Assembly (NCBI GenBank): GCA_037178625.1
Contig: CM074136.1
Span: forward strand, 1,178,001-1,242,000
Origin: Skeletonema tropicum
Lineage: Eukaryota; Bacillariophyta; Thalassiosirophyceae; Thalassiosirales; Thalassiosiraceae
Length of the DNA stretch: 64,000 nt
Direction: 5' to 3'
Below, piece by piece: positions 34,882 to 45,940 of the stretch. Numbering within the stretch: the stretch's first letter is position 1; each line of letters starts with the position of its first letter. Made by a program: the position numbers and the translations under genes. The notes beneath the pieces are model-generated. The model had not been told where the DNA came from, did no database searches, and saw only the letters and a list, made by a program, of their open reading frames with translations.

Positions 34882-35628
34882 CTTTCAGATTTTCAGTATG
34901 GTGGCCTGTATTTATGAAGATGATGCGTTGTTATTGAGGATGTGGATCTACTCCTGAACTACTAAAACGAAAAAAGTTTAGGTTATCACAGCGGATTTTG
35001 ACGAAATGTGACAAACACGTACCGACGACCGACCGTACGAACCACAATTTATATATTTATTAGATGGATCCACATACACCTGGCTACCGCGCAGGAAAAA
35101 AATCAGAGCACTGCATTAGTTGCCTCTATGCCCTTCTACGCCACAACATCGACCCTTCTATCTACAGCACCTACCATAATTTGATAGTGCATGTTATTAC
35201 CTTTCGATTAAACCTTTATGGTCGCCTAAATTATATTTGCATCTGGATACATCTCCTCGAGACATTCCGCGTATTTAGTTTGGGTTCAATACGATTACAG
35301 GTGCGCTCTAGGAGGGTATGCTCACATGGTTGTTTTGTCTGTTTTGTTAGAGTTTTGCTAGTTGATGCGGGGCGCGCGCAAAAAAATTAAATCAGAGTGA
35401 TTTACAATAGTATTTCCTGCAATTAGAGTCTTGATGGAATCAAAGTCCATCCGGTTTTCCTAGAGAGAGGTGTCCCCCTACCATATGCAACGATTTCTAC
35501 GAAAGATACCACCAGCAGATCTTGACCATGTCTACCATGGTGTCCGCTGCAACAGCAGCCTACGCACAACGCAGAATGCTTCTATCCAGAACCAATGATC
35601 GTCGACGTCAGCAGATATCATGGGCTTG
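34882..35628. other. Gene-free spacer
   Basis: A 108-codon frame at 35064-35390 lacks conservation or recognisable features and is not called. Nothing else supported. Confidence 0.4.
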
Positions 35629-36950
35629 AGTAAGAGATTTATTTGCTACGCACGTGAAACGTGGTAGGGCTATTTGTGAGGAAAGTGTTAGGTTGCGGAA
35701 TCGTCAGCAACTCCGCCCGGTCTGAATGAAGTAATCATCTTCTGTGCCACTTCTGGTGTTGGGACTAGAGTTACTTCTACATAAATAGGCGATCGACTCG
35801 AAGTACCATAATCAAGTGCTTATTACTATATCATCCGTGCGTACGAAAGCCTTTGATTATTATTCCTACGAGTACTTCAGCTTCAGTCATTTGACAGCTT
35901 CTAAAATACATGTGGCTGTGTTTCTGCTTTTATGTATATTAAAGTGTAGATTCGGTACATCGCTAGCGCTGTAGTTAATGTTCATTTCCAATTTTAAGTG
36001 GATTGAAAGTTTGATTGAGTGGTAGACGCCAGTGCCCTTACTAGCCTCGTAGCACCTTCGCCACCTTGAGCATATTACAGCATGATACCTTGATATTTTT
36101 GTTGATCATTCGTGCATGAGAAAATCATGACATCCACAGCTTTAATTGAGTTATAGCTCAGCGAAGTAGCATACAAGAAGATTTATAGATGGCGCAGGCT
36201 CAGGGGGAAGCTAGCTGGCGGCATTTGTTTGTGTTTGGTCAATCACCTCAATCGCCTTTACATCGCTAGAAACAGTCAGCTTGAACTTTACAAGTACACA
36301 ATAATACTTAATCTGCGTCTGCTTAAGTAGAGTCCACACCGCGAGTTAGGGAATTACTCATAAAATATTGTAAGATGACGATATTGAAGTCGGAACAGCT
36401 GCCTTGCTTCAGTAACGCGGCGGAGAAAAGGATTCAACCTAAAGACCCTAAACAATTGCGTGATCGCGGATACATAATCCTCTGTAATCGTGGATTTCCC
36501 TCTACTCTTCAATGAAGCCTTTGAGCTCGCTTCTCAGCTTGACAGCTACATAAGTACATACATACATAAGTACTTATAGCTTAGCATCTTTATTCACGGT
36601 TGTTTTGTCACTCACTCTGTCACTCAGATCGCTTTTACATCGCTAGATAGAAGCAAAAGCAGCTGCCTGTGCACTTGAAGTAGGTACATAATCTCACTCG
36701 GAGATTTTCAAGAGGAGATCTAAATGGGGTACGATGAATACTTGACTAAGCGTGGATTTAATTACCCCTTGTTTTTGAGAACCAAAGTTATGGTACCTTA
36801 GTGGCAAGCAGGCAAAGGCAAACAACTTCGTAGAATACCCTATTGAAAACGTATTGCGTGATCGCGGATTATCCTATGTAATCGTCGATTTTCCCCTGTA
36901 CTCTTCAATTATGCCTTTGACGCTCACTCAGCTTGACGGCTACCTAAGAG

Positions 36951-36958
36951 TACATAGC
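36951..36958 (-). other. Empty integration target of the 2-kb repeat array
   Basis: The minus strand reads GCTATGTA followed by CTCT. In arm 2 the same sequence is split after GTA by the four-unit array (45681-53937). It resembles the unit junction GCTAAGTA. Confidence 0.75.
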
Positions 36959-36996
36959 TTTGAATCATAATATGCACAACAAAGAAGAACAATATC

Positions 36997-37455
36997 ATGG
37001 TGTCTGAATTGATCGTAGACTTCCCTCCTAAACGCAACCATGAAGTTGTGCGATTTGCCGAAACAGTACAGCTCTACACAGTTGATCGACACCAAGACAA
37101 AAACGAGCTATGGTACACCAAGGCAGAATACAAGTCAATCAAACGTCATCTTAAGCGAGATGTCCTCCAAGCTCGTGCAAGTGATTCGGCTTCCGATAAT
37201 GACAGTGGCTTCTGGATTGGTATTCCTCATCTACTCACACCGGCCTGTACGTTCGAGGTGCAGGCTTGCAGACGTCGATGTGTACGTGCAGTCCTCGCAG
37301 AGCAGGCGAGCCAGGACAAAGACGGAAGTTTCAGGCCGGAAGATATTGCACTTGATTCGTTCGCCGAAACGAAGAGGGCCGTATTGAGAGCTAGAAAGCT
37401 TGGAAGGCTTCACCAGGATTGTATTGAAAAATATTGCAGTCAATCTTCTCTCTAG
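36997..37455 (+). CDS. Orphan 152-aa protein, inverted-duplication copy 1
   Basis: Starts MVSELIVDFPPKRNHEVVRF; the central ETVQLYTVDRHQDKNELWYT and KAEYKSIKRHLKRDV resemble a short unnamed domain I recall as common in diatom proteins (a hydrophobic-aromatic V-x-F strand followed by WY and a basic helix). The C-terminus is basic (KLGRLHQDCIEKYC). The almost identical copy at 45176-45634 keeps the frame. Function unknown; probably a single-domain protein. Confidence 0.6.
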   Translation: MVSELIVDFPPKRNHEVVRFAETVQLYTVDRHQDKNELWYTKAEYKSIKRHLKRDVLQARASDSASDNDSGFWIGIPHLLTPACTFEVQACRRRCVRAVLAEQASQDKDGSFRPEDIALDSFAETKRAVLRARKLGRLHQDCIEKYCSQSSL

Positions 37456-37876
37456 GTCGTGTGTGTATTACAATTGATGTAAAATAAGAATAAAAATGAC
37501 AATTACAACTGAGTATCGTACAAGTTAGAAAATGCCAGAGTGCTAGCTCGTCAAATTGAGATTGTATATTCACATCAATTATATCTGTTAGCTTTTGTTT
37601 TGTGTACGAAAGCCATGGCCATAGCACTACACTACAGTGCTTCATCTTAGTCATTTTCATTGATACGAAAAGAGAGGTCTAGTGGGAGGTTTTGAAGTAG
37701 GTACAGCAAAGTATAGTCTTGCACGTGTGCTAGAGCGAGCCATCGTTTTGTTTGCCCAAACGTCGCTAAGTATGCAAACGACCGTAGAAAAGATTGACTG
37801 CAAATTCTTGAATACAATAGCCTGATGCAGCCTATCCTAGCTCTCAACGAGAAAGCCCTAAATGTGAGAAGAGAGA

Positions 37877-38332
37877 TTAGACAAAAGAGATTAGGCGCCT
37901 GCACGCCAGCTGAGAGATGACCACCCGGTTGATTGACGAGCGCGGCCTTCTCTGTAGTATCCCGAGGCTCCACATATCAATAGCAACGCTGTAAGACAAT
38001 CCCAAAATCACCTCTGGACTGCGATAGAATCTACTTTGAATGTACGTATACGTCTTTTCATTCGACTTGGACGCAGACCCAATATCAATCAATTTGACAC
38101 CATTGCACTCTAGCGTTTCGAGCATGACATTTTCTGGCTTCAAATCGCAATGTATGATGTCAACATCAGGTCGAGCTAGAAAAGCAAGAGCCTGTAGCAA
38201 TTGTTTCGCAACAGTCCGTAAATCAGCCTCCGCAGCTTTCCTTTTGTTTCGTGCCCTTTTGCTACGCGTGATCATTGGCAAAGTGTAACTGCTCCCAGCG
38301 TCAAGAGATAAAGAGCGGCAAGCGGCAAGCAA
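37877..38332 (-). pseudogene. DYRK-kinase fragment fused to a DYRK N-terminus
   Basis: Encodes [17 protein letters not shown] (as at 56034) joined directly to the catalytic-loop region [34 protein letters not shown], and [15 protein letters not shown] up to DMWSLG, after which similarity ends. The N-lobe (ATP-binding loop and catalytic Lys) is missing, and DFGSAC has become DIGSAS. A non-functional relic of the gene at 58326-60712. Confidence 0.8.
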
Positions 38333-38353
38333 CTGCTTGATTATGTACTTGTC

Positions 38354-38570
38354 TTGGCCACGCCGTCTGAACCTCTGCCGGTTCGTCTAGAGCGGCGCGG
38401 AAAAGTCATCTCTTGGTTCGGAGAAGACTATGTGAAGGGCATGAATTGCGTTGTGAGTTTCTTCGTCCATCATCGTTTTTGTTAATGTCTCCTTTGCGTA
38501 TACTATGAGGAACAAAGATGCCATCGCTGCGCGATTGATCGATTTTGGCTTAGCTTGCACGAGTGATTTG
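38354..38570 (-). pseudogene. Degenerate copy of the 155-aa orphan gene
   Basis: The reverse complement aligns with ~24165-24385: shared stretches include GATGGCATCTTTGTTCCTCATA, ACGATGATGGACGAAGAAAC and GATGACTTTTCCGCGCCGCT. Internal deletions and an in-frame stop (CTCTAGACG) kill it. Confidence 0.75.
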
Positions 38571-38581
38571 TGAGTTAGTGT

Positions 38582-39300
38582 GAGAGATTTATTTGCTACG
38601 CACGTGAAACGTGGTAGGGCTATTTGTGAGGAAAGTGTTAGGTTGCGGAATCGTCAGCAACTCCGCCCGGTCTGAATGAAGTAATCATCTTCTGTACCAC
38701 TTCTGGTGTTGGGACTAGAGTTACTTCTACATAAATAGGCGATCGACTCGAAGTACCATAATCAAGTGCTTATTACTATATCATCCGTGCGTACGAAAGC
38801 CTTTGATTATTATTCCTACGAGTACTTCAGCTTCAGTCATTTGACAGCTTCTAAAATACATGTGGCTGTGTTTCTGCTTTTATGTATATTAAAGTGTAGA
38901 TTCGGTACATCGCTAGCGCTGTAGTTAATGTTCATTTCCAATTTTAAGTGGATTGAAAGTTTGATTGAGTGGTAGACGCCAGTGCCCTTACTAGCCTCGT
39001 AGCACCTTCGCCACCTTGAGCATATTACAGCATGATACCTTGATATTTTTGTTGATCATTCGTGCATGAGAAAGTCATGACATCCACAGCTTTAATTGAG
39101 TTATAGCTCAGCGAAGTAGCGTAAGATGACGATATTGAAGTCGGAACAGCTGCCTTGCTTCAGTAACGCGGCGGAGAAAAGGATTAAACCTAAAGACCCT
39201 AAACTATTGCGTGATCGCGGATACATAATCCTCTGTAGTCGTGGATTGCCCTCTACTCTTCAATGAAGCCTTTGAGCTCGCTTCTCAGCTTGACAGCTAC
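38582..39300. repeat. Direct copy of part of duplication arm 1
   Basis: ~38582-39120 is near-identical to ~35630-36170. The ~200-bp segment between ~36171 and ~36372 of arm 1 is absent here. The match resumes with GTAAGATGACGATATTGAAG. Confidence 0.85.
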
Positions 39301-39414
39301 ATACATACAGCGGGTAATGACCTTCGTGATCTTGTGACAATGGCCGAGCCAAAGCACCCATGTAGAGGATACTTCAACCAGATGTAATATTGTTCAACTT
39401 CAGTTTCACTTAGC

Positions 39415-40683
39415 GATGATGCATTGTAAAGCGGCGGAGAAACTCCGCTGCATGCATGCATTCTATTTTATGTCACATCATCGTGCAGAACAGCTGCCTT
39501 GCTTCAGTAACACGGCGGAGAAACAGAATTTTCCACAGCGTGACAATGGCTATTACATCATACATAATGTAATATGACGATGATGATGAATGCTGCCTTG
39601 CTAGGTCCACACGTGGCCGCGTCACCTATCAATACATATCAATGGCTCCATCTTGACGTGACAAGCACATGCATACTCAAGCACTACATTTGAAGAACAG
39701 CGCCACATGCTACACAATGCACTCTTCACATCGATAGTGAAGTACCACATAGCAGCATTGTAATTGCATAATAATTTGTGAAGGATTAATGTGTTTCCAC
39801 TATCATTTCTTATGACTCTTCAGACATAACTATTGAGGTTGCGCTTGATCTCTTTTCTAAAGTATGATTGTTACTAATTGATTACTACTAATTGACATTG
39901 GAATCCGAAAAGCAGTAGTCTCAGATATCGTCTCTACCTAAAAACATATTATTGCCTTGAGCTTGAGTATAATGAAGATCGCCCCAGGCTTCATTTGGAT
40001 ACGAACGATTTCGCCTGTGCGTGTTGCCTTGGACTTGGGCATCATTGATTCTCTCGACTTGCATAGTCAGAGATAGAGCGGAGATCCAATCGTCGCCTTC
40101 TTCTTCTCCGAAGCCACTGATGATCATGGCAAGTCCTGAGGCACAAGATGCTCGGTTTAGAGTAGGGCCTGGTTTACAGTTCTCACTCTTCGTGGGAATG
40201 CGCAGTTCTTGCGTGCCCATGTCACTTCCTTCTCTTGAGCCAGCGTTGACATCGGCATCGTTAGTCGATTTGGAAAGAGTAGTGGTCATAGAACTGTCTT
40301 TTCCGAAGCCACTGAAGATCATGGCAAGTCCTGAGGCGCAAGATGCTTGGTTTAGCTTAGGGCCTTGTTTACAGTTCTCACTCTTCGTCGGAATGCGCAG
40401 TTCTTGCATGTCACTTCCTTGTACGACAGAAGCATTAACAACAGCGGTAGAGCTGGAAAGAGAAGACAAAGAACTACATTCAGAAGAGCTTTGAACACGT
40501 AGCATCTCCAATGGAGAGATCTTGTCCTTCAACCGCCTCGACGGAGGCAGCAGGAGCTGTGGAGGAGACTATGCCAGGAATGTTATTGCGAGACTGGTGC
40601 TCGTGCTTCGTTGTGTGGCATGATGTGCTGTTCATGATGATATTGTATGGCTTGATGGTACCTATTACGGCTGTACTGCTCAA
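39415..40683. repeat. Segmental repeat A, copy 4 (diverged)
   Basis: The most diverged copy. Its downstream flank again includes the GCGGAGAAACTCCGC hairpin. Confidence 0.8.
39921..40683 (-). pseudogene. Unknown family protein, copy 4, internal duplication and frameshift
   Basis: The start-side frame (40683-40480, including MNSTSCHTTKHEHQS) and the main frame (40532-39921) are separated by a frameshift near GCGGTTGAAGGACAAGATC. The body contains the ELRIPTKSENC...ASCASGLAMI module twice, separated by a short Ser/Thr-rich linker (SSMTTTLSKSTNDADVNAG). The other copies have it once. Confidence 0.6.
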
Positions 40684-41101
40684 TCACGCTGTGGAGAGTT
40701 CTGTTCTTCTTCCGCGTCGTTACGCTACTGAAGCAAGACAGCTGTTTCGGACTTCGACATTGACGGCCTTTTATATTTTATGACGTAATAGCATTGCATG
40801 CAGCGTTTCTCCGCCACTTTACAATTGACGAAGTCGCGGAAGAGCAGAGATATCCTTCACAGCTAGCAGTTGTGTTGATCATCTCAAATCTCAACCATCA
40901 ATCAACATCAACACACCCTCTGGATTTTTGATGCGACACAGCTCGGGTAGTCTCACTGTTACATACTTTCCCATGTTATGGCGCGCCTTGACATCTGTCA
41001 AGAATCGAGAATCGAGAACCATGGTCACAAAAGATCCCATAAAATGGGAACACCACCACCAAAACAGCCTCATACCAGCAAGCTACAGCAATTAACCAAT
41101 C
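40684..41101. promoter_or_regulatory. Region upstream of the 518-aa gene
   Basis: Non-coding. ~40700-40830 contains inverted pieces of the dispersed CAGCTGCCTTGCTTCAGTAAC and hairpin repeats. ~40978-41100 is shared with the dead copy at 26045. Confidence 0.5.
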
Positions 41102-42658
41102 ATGACGACTCCTCTCTCACCCCGTCCATCCTCATCCTCTCCGGCGACATCGTCGTCCATGCCGTCAGTATCAAATATGACTTCAGAGCACGACCAAAAT
41201 GACGGCCAAGATCATAAGTACAAAATTATTAGGAACGAAGATCGCACAAGAGATCGTCCAACCGCACCCGTAGCAAACGCCTTGGAACATGACGACAAAC
41301 GACCTCATGCACCGGTGGCCAAATTATTGCATCAAAACGAACAGAATTATCGACAGCAGCAATTTCAATCGGGAGGTGATGGTGCATCATTTTCACAGCC
41401 AGCAGCTCAGTCTCCGGATCATCATGATCATTCATCATTGCCATCGCCGTCTCCACCGACAATCATCTCGTCACCGAATATCACCTCACCGCATATTCCG
41501 GCAGCTCCTCCTACAACTCCCTACACTCCATTCGCTGCCGCTTCAGTTGGTAATATAACTGTTGGAGGACCAGCACATTCGAATGATCGATTCTTCCCGC
41601 CATTGTCAGAAGCGACCGCATCGTCCTTATCTGCACCAAACTTGAATCATCATCATCGGTCCTACTCTCCACCACTCAATACTACTACACCATCCTTTCA
41701 CACCTCACCACCTACAACCACAACCACCAATAATAATAATAACAACGATACAATCACCAACCTCCTAACACCCCCACAAAACCCCTTCATCAACGATCCA
41801 CACACCACAAACCTCCTTCACACCACCCTCCTCCAAACCCAATCCGACGAACAATCCCGTATCCAACAACTCCTCCAACACGAAACTTCCAACTACACCA
41901 CCATCACCGAATACCGTCACGCCCTTGCCCGTGAACGACGACACTCCCTCTCCCTCGCCATTGAACTATCGCACTACAAATTCCTATCCAAATACCAATC
42001 CTGTACACTCCATTCCAATCTTGAAATATCCGAGGAGGCACGACTCAATCGTATCATTAAGAATGTCCATCAATTCAAACGAGGTATGGAGGAGGAGAAG
42101 ATACGGTGTGTTATGGAGTTGGAACGGGAGGAGGAGGGGATTGTGAATGGGTTGATGGGACGGTTGGAGGATGTGAGGAGGGAGAAGAGGATGTTGGAGG
42201 AGAGGGTTTATAGTAGTGGTGGTAATGGTAATGGTGGTAATGGTGATAATGAGTTGGAGGTTTTGATGAATTTGATGAATCAACAGGAACAGCAGCAGCA
42301 GCAGCAAGAGAAACAGGTGCAGGGACAGCAGCAGAGAGATGTTTCAAGTTTGGTTGGACCTTTTGATCGTTTGGGTTTGGAGGAGACACAAGATACTGCT
42401 GCTACTGCGCGTAGTGGTTCTTCTAACAATGATGAATCAAATAGCTCAACTTCCTGTTCACTTCCTACACCATCTTCTACTCCATCGGCAATCGATGTAT
42501 TCCCTTGCTTGAAAGAAGATGATGTAGTTGAGGAGGAAGAAGAGGAGGAGGAAGAAGAAGAGGATTACAACGATGACATTTTAGGCGGACGTTATCATGA
42601 TGCTGAAATGGAAGAAGAGTTGGAAAAGATGTTGAAAATGAAAGATTCCAAGAAATAG
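41102..42658 (+). CDS. Low-complexity coiled-coil protein, 518 aa
   Basis: Unknown function. Ser/Pro/Thr-rich, disordered N-terminal ~200 residues with poly-Asn; a helical region (~225-385) with LARERRHSLSLAIELSHYKF and an ERMLEERV-type coiled coil; a Gln-rich patch; and an acidic C-terminus with a long poly-Glu run followed by ILGGRYHDAEMEEELEKML. No membrane segments. A truncated dead copy of its 5' end lies at 26045-26400. The intact frame over 1.5 kb supports it as a gene. Confidence 0.7.
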   Translation: MTTPLSPRPSSSSPATSSSMPSVSNMTSEHDQNDGQDHKYKIIRNEDRTRDRPTAPVANALEHDDKRPHAPVAKLLHQNEQNYRQQQFQSGGDGASFSQPAAQSPDHHDHSSLPSPSPPTIISSPNITSPHIPAAPPTTPYTPFAAASVGNITVGGPAHSNDRFFPPLSEATASSLSAPNLNHHHRSYSPPLNTTTPSFHTSPPTTTTTNNNNNNDTITNLLTPPQNPFINDPHTTNLLHTTLLQTQSDEQSRIQQLLQHETSNYTTITEYRHALARERRHSLSLAIELSHYKFLSKYQSCTLHSNLEISEEARLNRIIKNVHQFKRGMEEEKIRCVMELEREEEGIVNGLMGRLEDVRREKRMLEERVYSSGGNGNGGNGDNELEVLMNLMNQQEQQQQQQEKQVQGQQQRDVSSLVGPFDRLGLEETQDTAATARSGSSNNDESNSSTSCSLPTPSSTPSAIDVFPCLKEDDVVEEEEEEEEEEEDYNDDILGGRYHDAEMEEELEKMLKMKDSKK

Positions 42659-42874
42659 AGATTGAATTGTGGATAAGTATCTAAGTAGTGTATGATGTGA
42701 CTTGATTGTGCCTTTTGGAAGGGTAAAGTATCCTCATGTTTGTTACGAGACCGACATAATAAGTATGTTTGTTATAGTTATCGACATTGTAGCGGTAAAC
42801 TATATTTCTATACCATACTATTATATTCTATCCTATTGCTGCACTTTACTTTTCTCTATATACATATACACTTG

Positions 42875-43807
42875 CTACGCTGCACTATTGTTCCATGACA
42901 ACTGCTTCGAACTGGGGGGATGCGACGGAGTACAAAGATCTTGGAGATACTGAGCATACTCATCATGTTTCCTCCAACAACCTTCTTCTCGCTTCTGTCG
43001 TGACCTCCAACATTTTCGTGATGCCTTTTGCATCTCCTTGATTATCCCAACATGGGCACCACTCTCTATAGCTAGTTCGATGGGGTTCATTTCTTCATTG
43101 TCTTCAACGTTGACGGAGCTTGGTGCGGACTGAATCAGTAGCCCTACCGCCCAAAACATGTGCTGATGACATCGGAGGGAGTTGGTACCCTTGTTCTTTC
43201 GAAGGAATTCCTCACAGACGTAGTGAAGGGGGGTCTTCCCTAGTGCATCTTTCACCCCGGCACTAGCGCTGTTTGCATTGATCAGAAAGGAGATCATGTC
43301 CGGCCCGGCACCGCTGATGGCAGCTACATGTATTGGAAACCGTCCATCGCTGTCTGCATGGTACAGCGACTTCCAATATCTCGAGGAAAGGCAAAGGAGA
43401 ATATCCTTGGGGGCTCTATGCGAACATGCATGATGTATTATGAGGTCTCTTGTGACGGCTCCATCCTCGTCTATGATGTCAACGTCGTCCTTTCCAGTGG
43501 TAAGGAGCTCTTGTATGTCCATCCATCTCTCATACGCAATCATCTCGCAGAGATTAGGACCATCTCTCCTCGCAGTCTGAGGGCTGCTTGGTTCGACCGG
43601 GGCTCCTTCTTCTTCAGGAACCTCGGCATTAGTGTCGCTACCCGCATCATCGTCGACTTCGAGATCAATCGTTGGTTGTCTCTTTTCTGCTAGGAGTAGA
43701 TTCTTCTCTCCAACATTCTTCTTCTTGCGGTCACGCCAGGACGGCTTCCGTTTCAACACAGATCTCAACATGATGTTATGGCTATGGCTATGACGAATAT
43801 TGGCCAT
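42875..43807 (-). CDS. Ankyrin-repeat protein
   Basis: A 310-aa protein. The N-terminus is basic (LKRKPSWRDRKKKN) then acidic. About four ankyrin repeats span ~110-270, seen as LIIHHACSHRAPKDILLCL, RFPIHVAAISGAGPDMISFL, KTPLHYVCEEFL and NPIELAIESGAHVGII. A basic helix and a polar tail follow. Typical of the large ankyrin families of diatoms, with a presumed protein-interaction role. Single exon. Confidence 0.85.
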   Translation of the reverse strand: MANIRHSHSHNIMLRSVLKRKPSWRDRKKKNVGEKNLLLAEKRQPTIDLEVDDDAGSDTNAEVPEEEGAPVEPSSPQTARRDGPNLCEMIAYERWMDIQELLTTGKDDVDIIDEDGAVTRDLIIHHACSHRAPKDILLCLSSRYWKSLYHADSDGRFPIHVAAISGAGPDMISFLINANSASAGVKDALGKTPLHYVCEEFLRKNKGTNSLRCHQHMFWAVGLLIQSAPSSVNVEDNEEMNPIELAIESGAHVGIIKEMQKASRKCWRSRQKREEGCWRKHDEYAQYLQDLCTPSHPPSSKQLSWNNSAA

Positions 43808-44889
43808 GCATTATTTTTTATGGTGCCCTCTCTACATCATGAAAAGTACTGGCAATGCAGGATTGTTATTATTTCTTCCCCTCAATCAAACCATACGTGA
43901 TCGAAGAGGTGTTCCTAGTTTCCGATCCGGTATGAAAGCGTAACCTGCGTGCGTGGCCACTGGTTGCCTTAGGACAAATTATATTGACTGACTACCATGC
44001 AGTTTTGAAGTTGTCTCTGTGCATTCTTTTTTGTTGTAATGATTCATTGAAGAAGCTAAATTTAACCTCTTCTCTAAGGCTAATGAGTCCCGGTACGATG
44101 AAATTTCCTCTTTATTTAGAGTTACAGGTTCGTCAATCTTAAAGTTTAACCCTAAATTAGAATATCTCAGCTTGTTGTCGCTCCTGAAGTATTCCAGGTA
44201 CATTCTTAGAGTGACGTTCGCTGACTGTAGGATTATGGAATAATTAGATACCTAGATGAGTACCTAGATAGATTATTTTAGTAGCTATTTATATCATAAC
44301 ACTCCTACATAAGTACTTACCTTACTTAGGAGTACACCTCTAAGTATGTTGTTATGGAAGAAGTTCCAGCTTTGATCTGGGAAATATTATTAGCTACTGC
44401 AGCATGTATTGTATGTTCGTTACTCCTATCAATTAGCGTAAATAATAATGTCGCCTCATGAGGGCCCACCAGACGTACTTTAAAATTTCTGTTACATGGG
44501 AGCATCTGATGAGAGAGAAGGTCGCGCTCGTTAATCAACTAACATAAGGCGTCTCTCCAGATCATTCAGCTACCTTATATTGTATGTATCTCTCAGATAG
44601 AATAGATGGAGATAGATAGATAGATTATTTTAGTTGCTACTCTCTAGAGAGAGACACCAGTGCCAGTAGAGAAAGGCGAACTTAAACCTATTTACGTATT
44701 ATGTACTTAAAAGTAGATAGATAGTTTAGTTGCTACTCCCTCTCTAGAAGCCTAGTACCAGTAAAGAAAGGTGAACTTAAACTAGGAGGAGATCGGGCTG
44801 GTCCCGAAGACGCCTGTGGTGCTTGCTGGGCAGGAATTGGTCTACGGGTGTGGAACGCGAAGGTTAAGTATATGTATGTAGTCTCATCT
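43808..44889. other. Gene-free spacer with degenerate tandem repeats
   Basis: ~44590-44840 has two copies of a ~110-bp sequence (TAGATAGATTATTTTAGTTGCTACT...AGAAAGG(C/T)GAACTTAAAC), related inverted to ~26760-26930. Short frames at 43979-44203 and 44326-44538 have no supporting evidence. Confidence 0.55.
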
Positions 44890-45680
44890 CTCTTCATCTC
44901 ACATTTAGGGCTCTCTCTTGAGAGCTAGGAAGCTTGGTAGGCTTCATCAGGATTGTAGTAAAGAATTTGCAGTCAATCTTTTTCTACGGTCGTTTGCATA
45001 CTTAGCGACGTTTGTATAGTGGTGCTATGACCATGGCTTTCGTGCACACAAAAAATAAAGATAACAGAGATGATTGATGTGAATATTCAATATAGAATCT
45101 AATGCTAACTTATACGATACTCAGTTGTAATTGTCATTTTTATTCTTATTTTACATCAATTGTAATACACACGACCTAGAGAGAAGATTGACTGCAATAT
45201 TTTTCAATACAATCCTGGTGAAGCCTTCCAAGCTTTCTAGCTCTCAATACGGCCCTCTTCGTTTCGGCGAACGAAGCAAGTGCAATATCTTCCGGCCTGA
45301 AACTTCCGTCTTTGTCCTGGCTCGCCTGCTCTGCGAGGACTGCACGTACGCATCGACGTCTGCAAGCCTGCACCTCGAACGTACAGGCCGGCGTGAGTAC
45401 ATGAGGAATACCAATCCAGAAGCCACTGTCATTATCGGAAGCCGAATCACTTGCACGCGCTTGGAGGACATCTCGCTTAAGGTGACGTTTGATTGACTTG
45501 TATTCTGCCTTGGTGTACCATAGCTCGTTTTTGTCTTGGTGTCGATCAACTGTGTAAAGCTGTACTGTTTCGGCAAATCGCACAACTTCATGGTTGCGTT
45601 TAGGAGGGAAGTCTACGATCAATTCAGACACCATGATATTGTTCTTCTTTGTTGTGCATATTATGATTCAAAGCTATGTA
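44890..45680. repeat. Large inverted duplication, arm 2, outer part
   Basis: Inverted match to ~36951-37890. Includes a plus-strand relic of the 152-aa gene's 3' end at ~44915-44990 (LRARKLGRLHQDC). Confidence 0.85.
45176..45634 (-). CDS. Orphan 152-aa protein, inverted-duplication copy 2
   Basis: Differs from 36997-37455 by only two residues in translation (HVLTP for HLLTP and ALASF for ALDSF). Retention of the open frame in both arms suggests either a recent duplication or selection. Confidence 0.6.
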   Translation of the reverse strand: MVSELIVDFPPKRNHEVVRFAETVQLYTVDRHQDKNELWYTKAEYKSIKRHLKRDVLQARASDSASDNDSGFWIGIPHVLTPACTFEVQACRRRCVRAVLAEQASQDKDGSFRPEDIALASFAETKRAVLRARKLGRLHQDCIEKYCSQSSL

Positions 45681-45940
45681 TTGTTTCATGAGAATAAGGG
45701 GACAAAAGGGACCTTGACGGGTGAAGTACAGACATCTTCAAAAAGGGGAGACAAAACCAGGAGGGAGCCCAACCCACCACGAACCCTACTGAAAAACCCA
45801 CACAACATAATGCAGGAAAAGGGCTCCCACCAATAACCCTACTGAAATACCCACACGCATAATGCAGGAAAAGATTGGAATGAAAGTCAATATCGATCAA
45901 TATTATATCAAACGGAACGAACAAATTCACATATATTATA

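Larger units (their letters stand above)
35629..37890. repeat. Large inverted duplication, arm 1
   Basis: Matches, inverted, pieces of arm 2: ~35640-36150 with ~55955-55440, ~36360-36950 with ~54560-53938, and ~36951-37890 with ~45680-44890. Arm 1 has no array between 36950 and 36951, so it preserves the uninterrupted sequence. Part (35630-36540) is also repeated directly at ~38582-39300. Confidence 0.85.

Noticed and set aside
37040..37387. 115-codon frame overlapping the 152-aa gene, also present in the inverted copy
   Set aside because: Shifted frame of the same duplicated DNA, starting and ending inside the better supported ORF.
41700..42660. Polycomb- or transcription-factor-type assignment for the 518-aa protein based on Gln/His/Asn runs
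   Set aside because: Low complexity only; no DNA-binding or chromatin motif can be seen.
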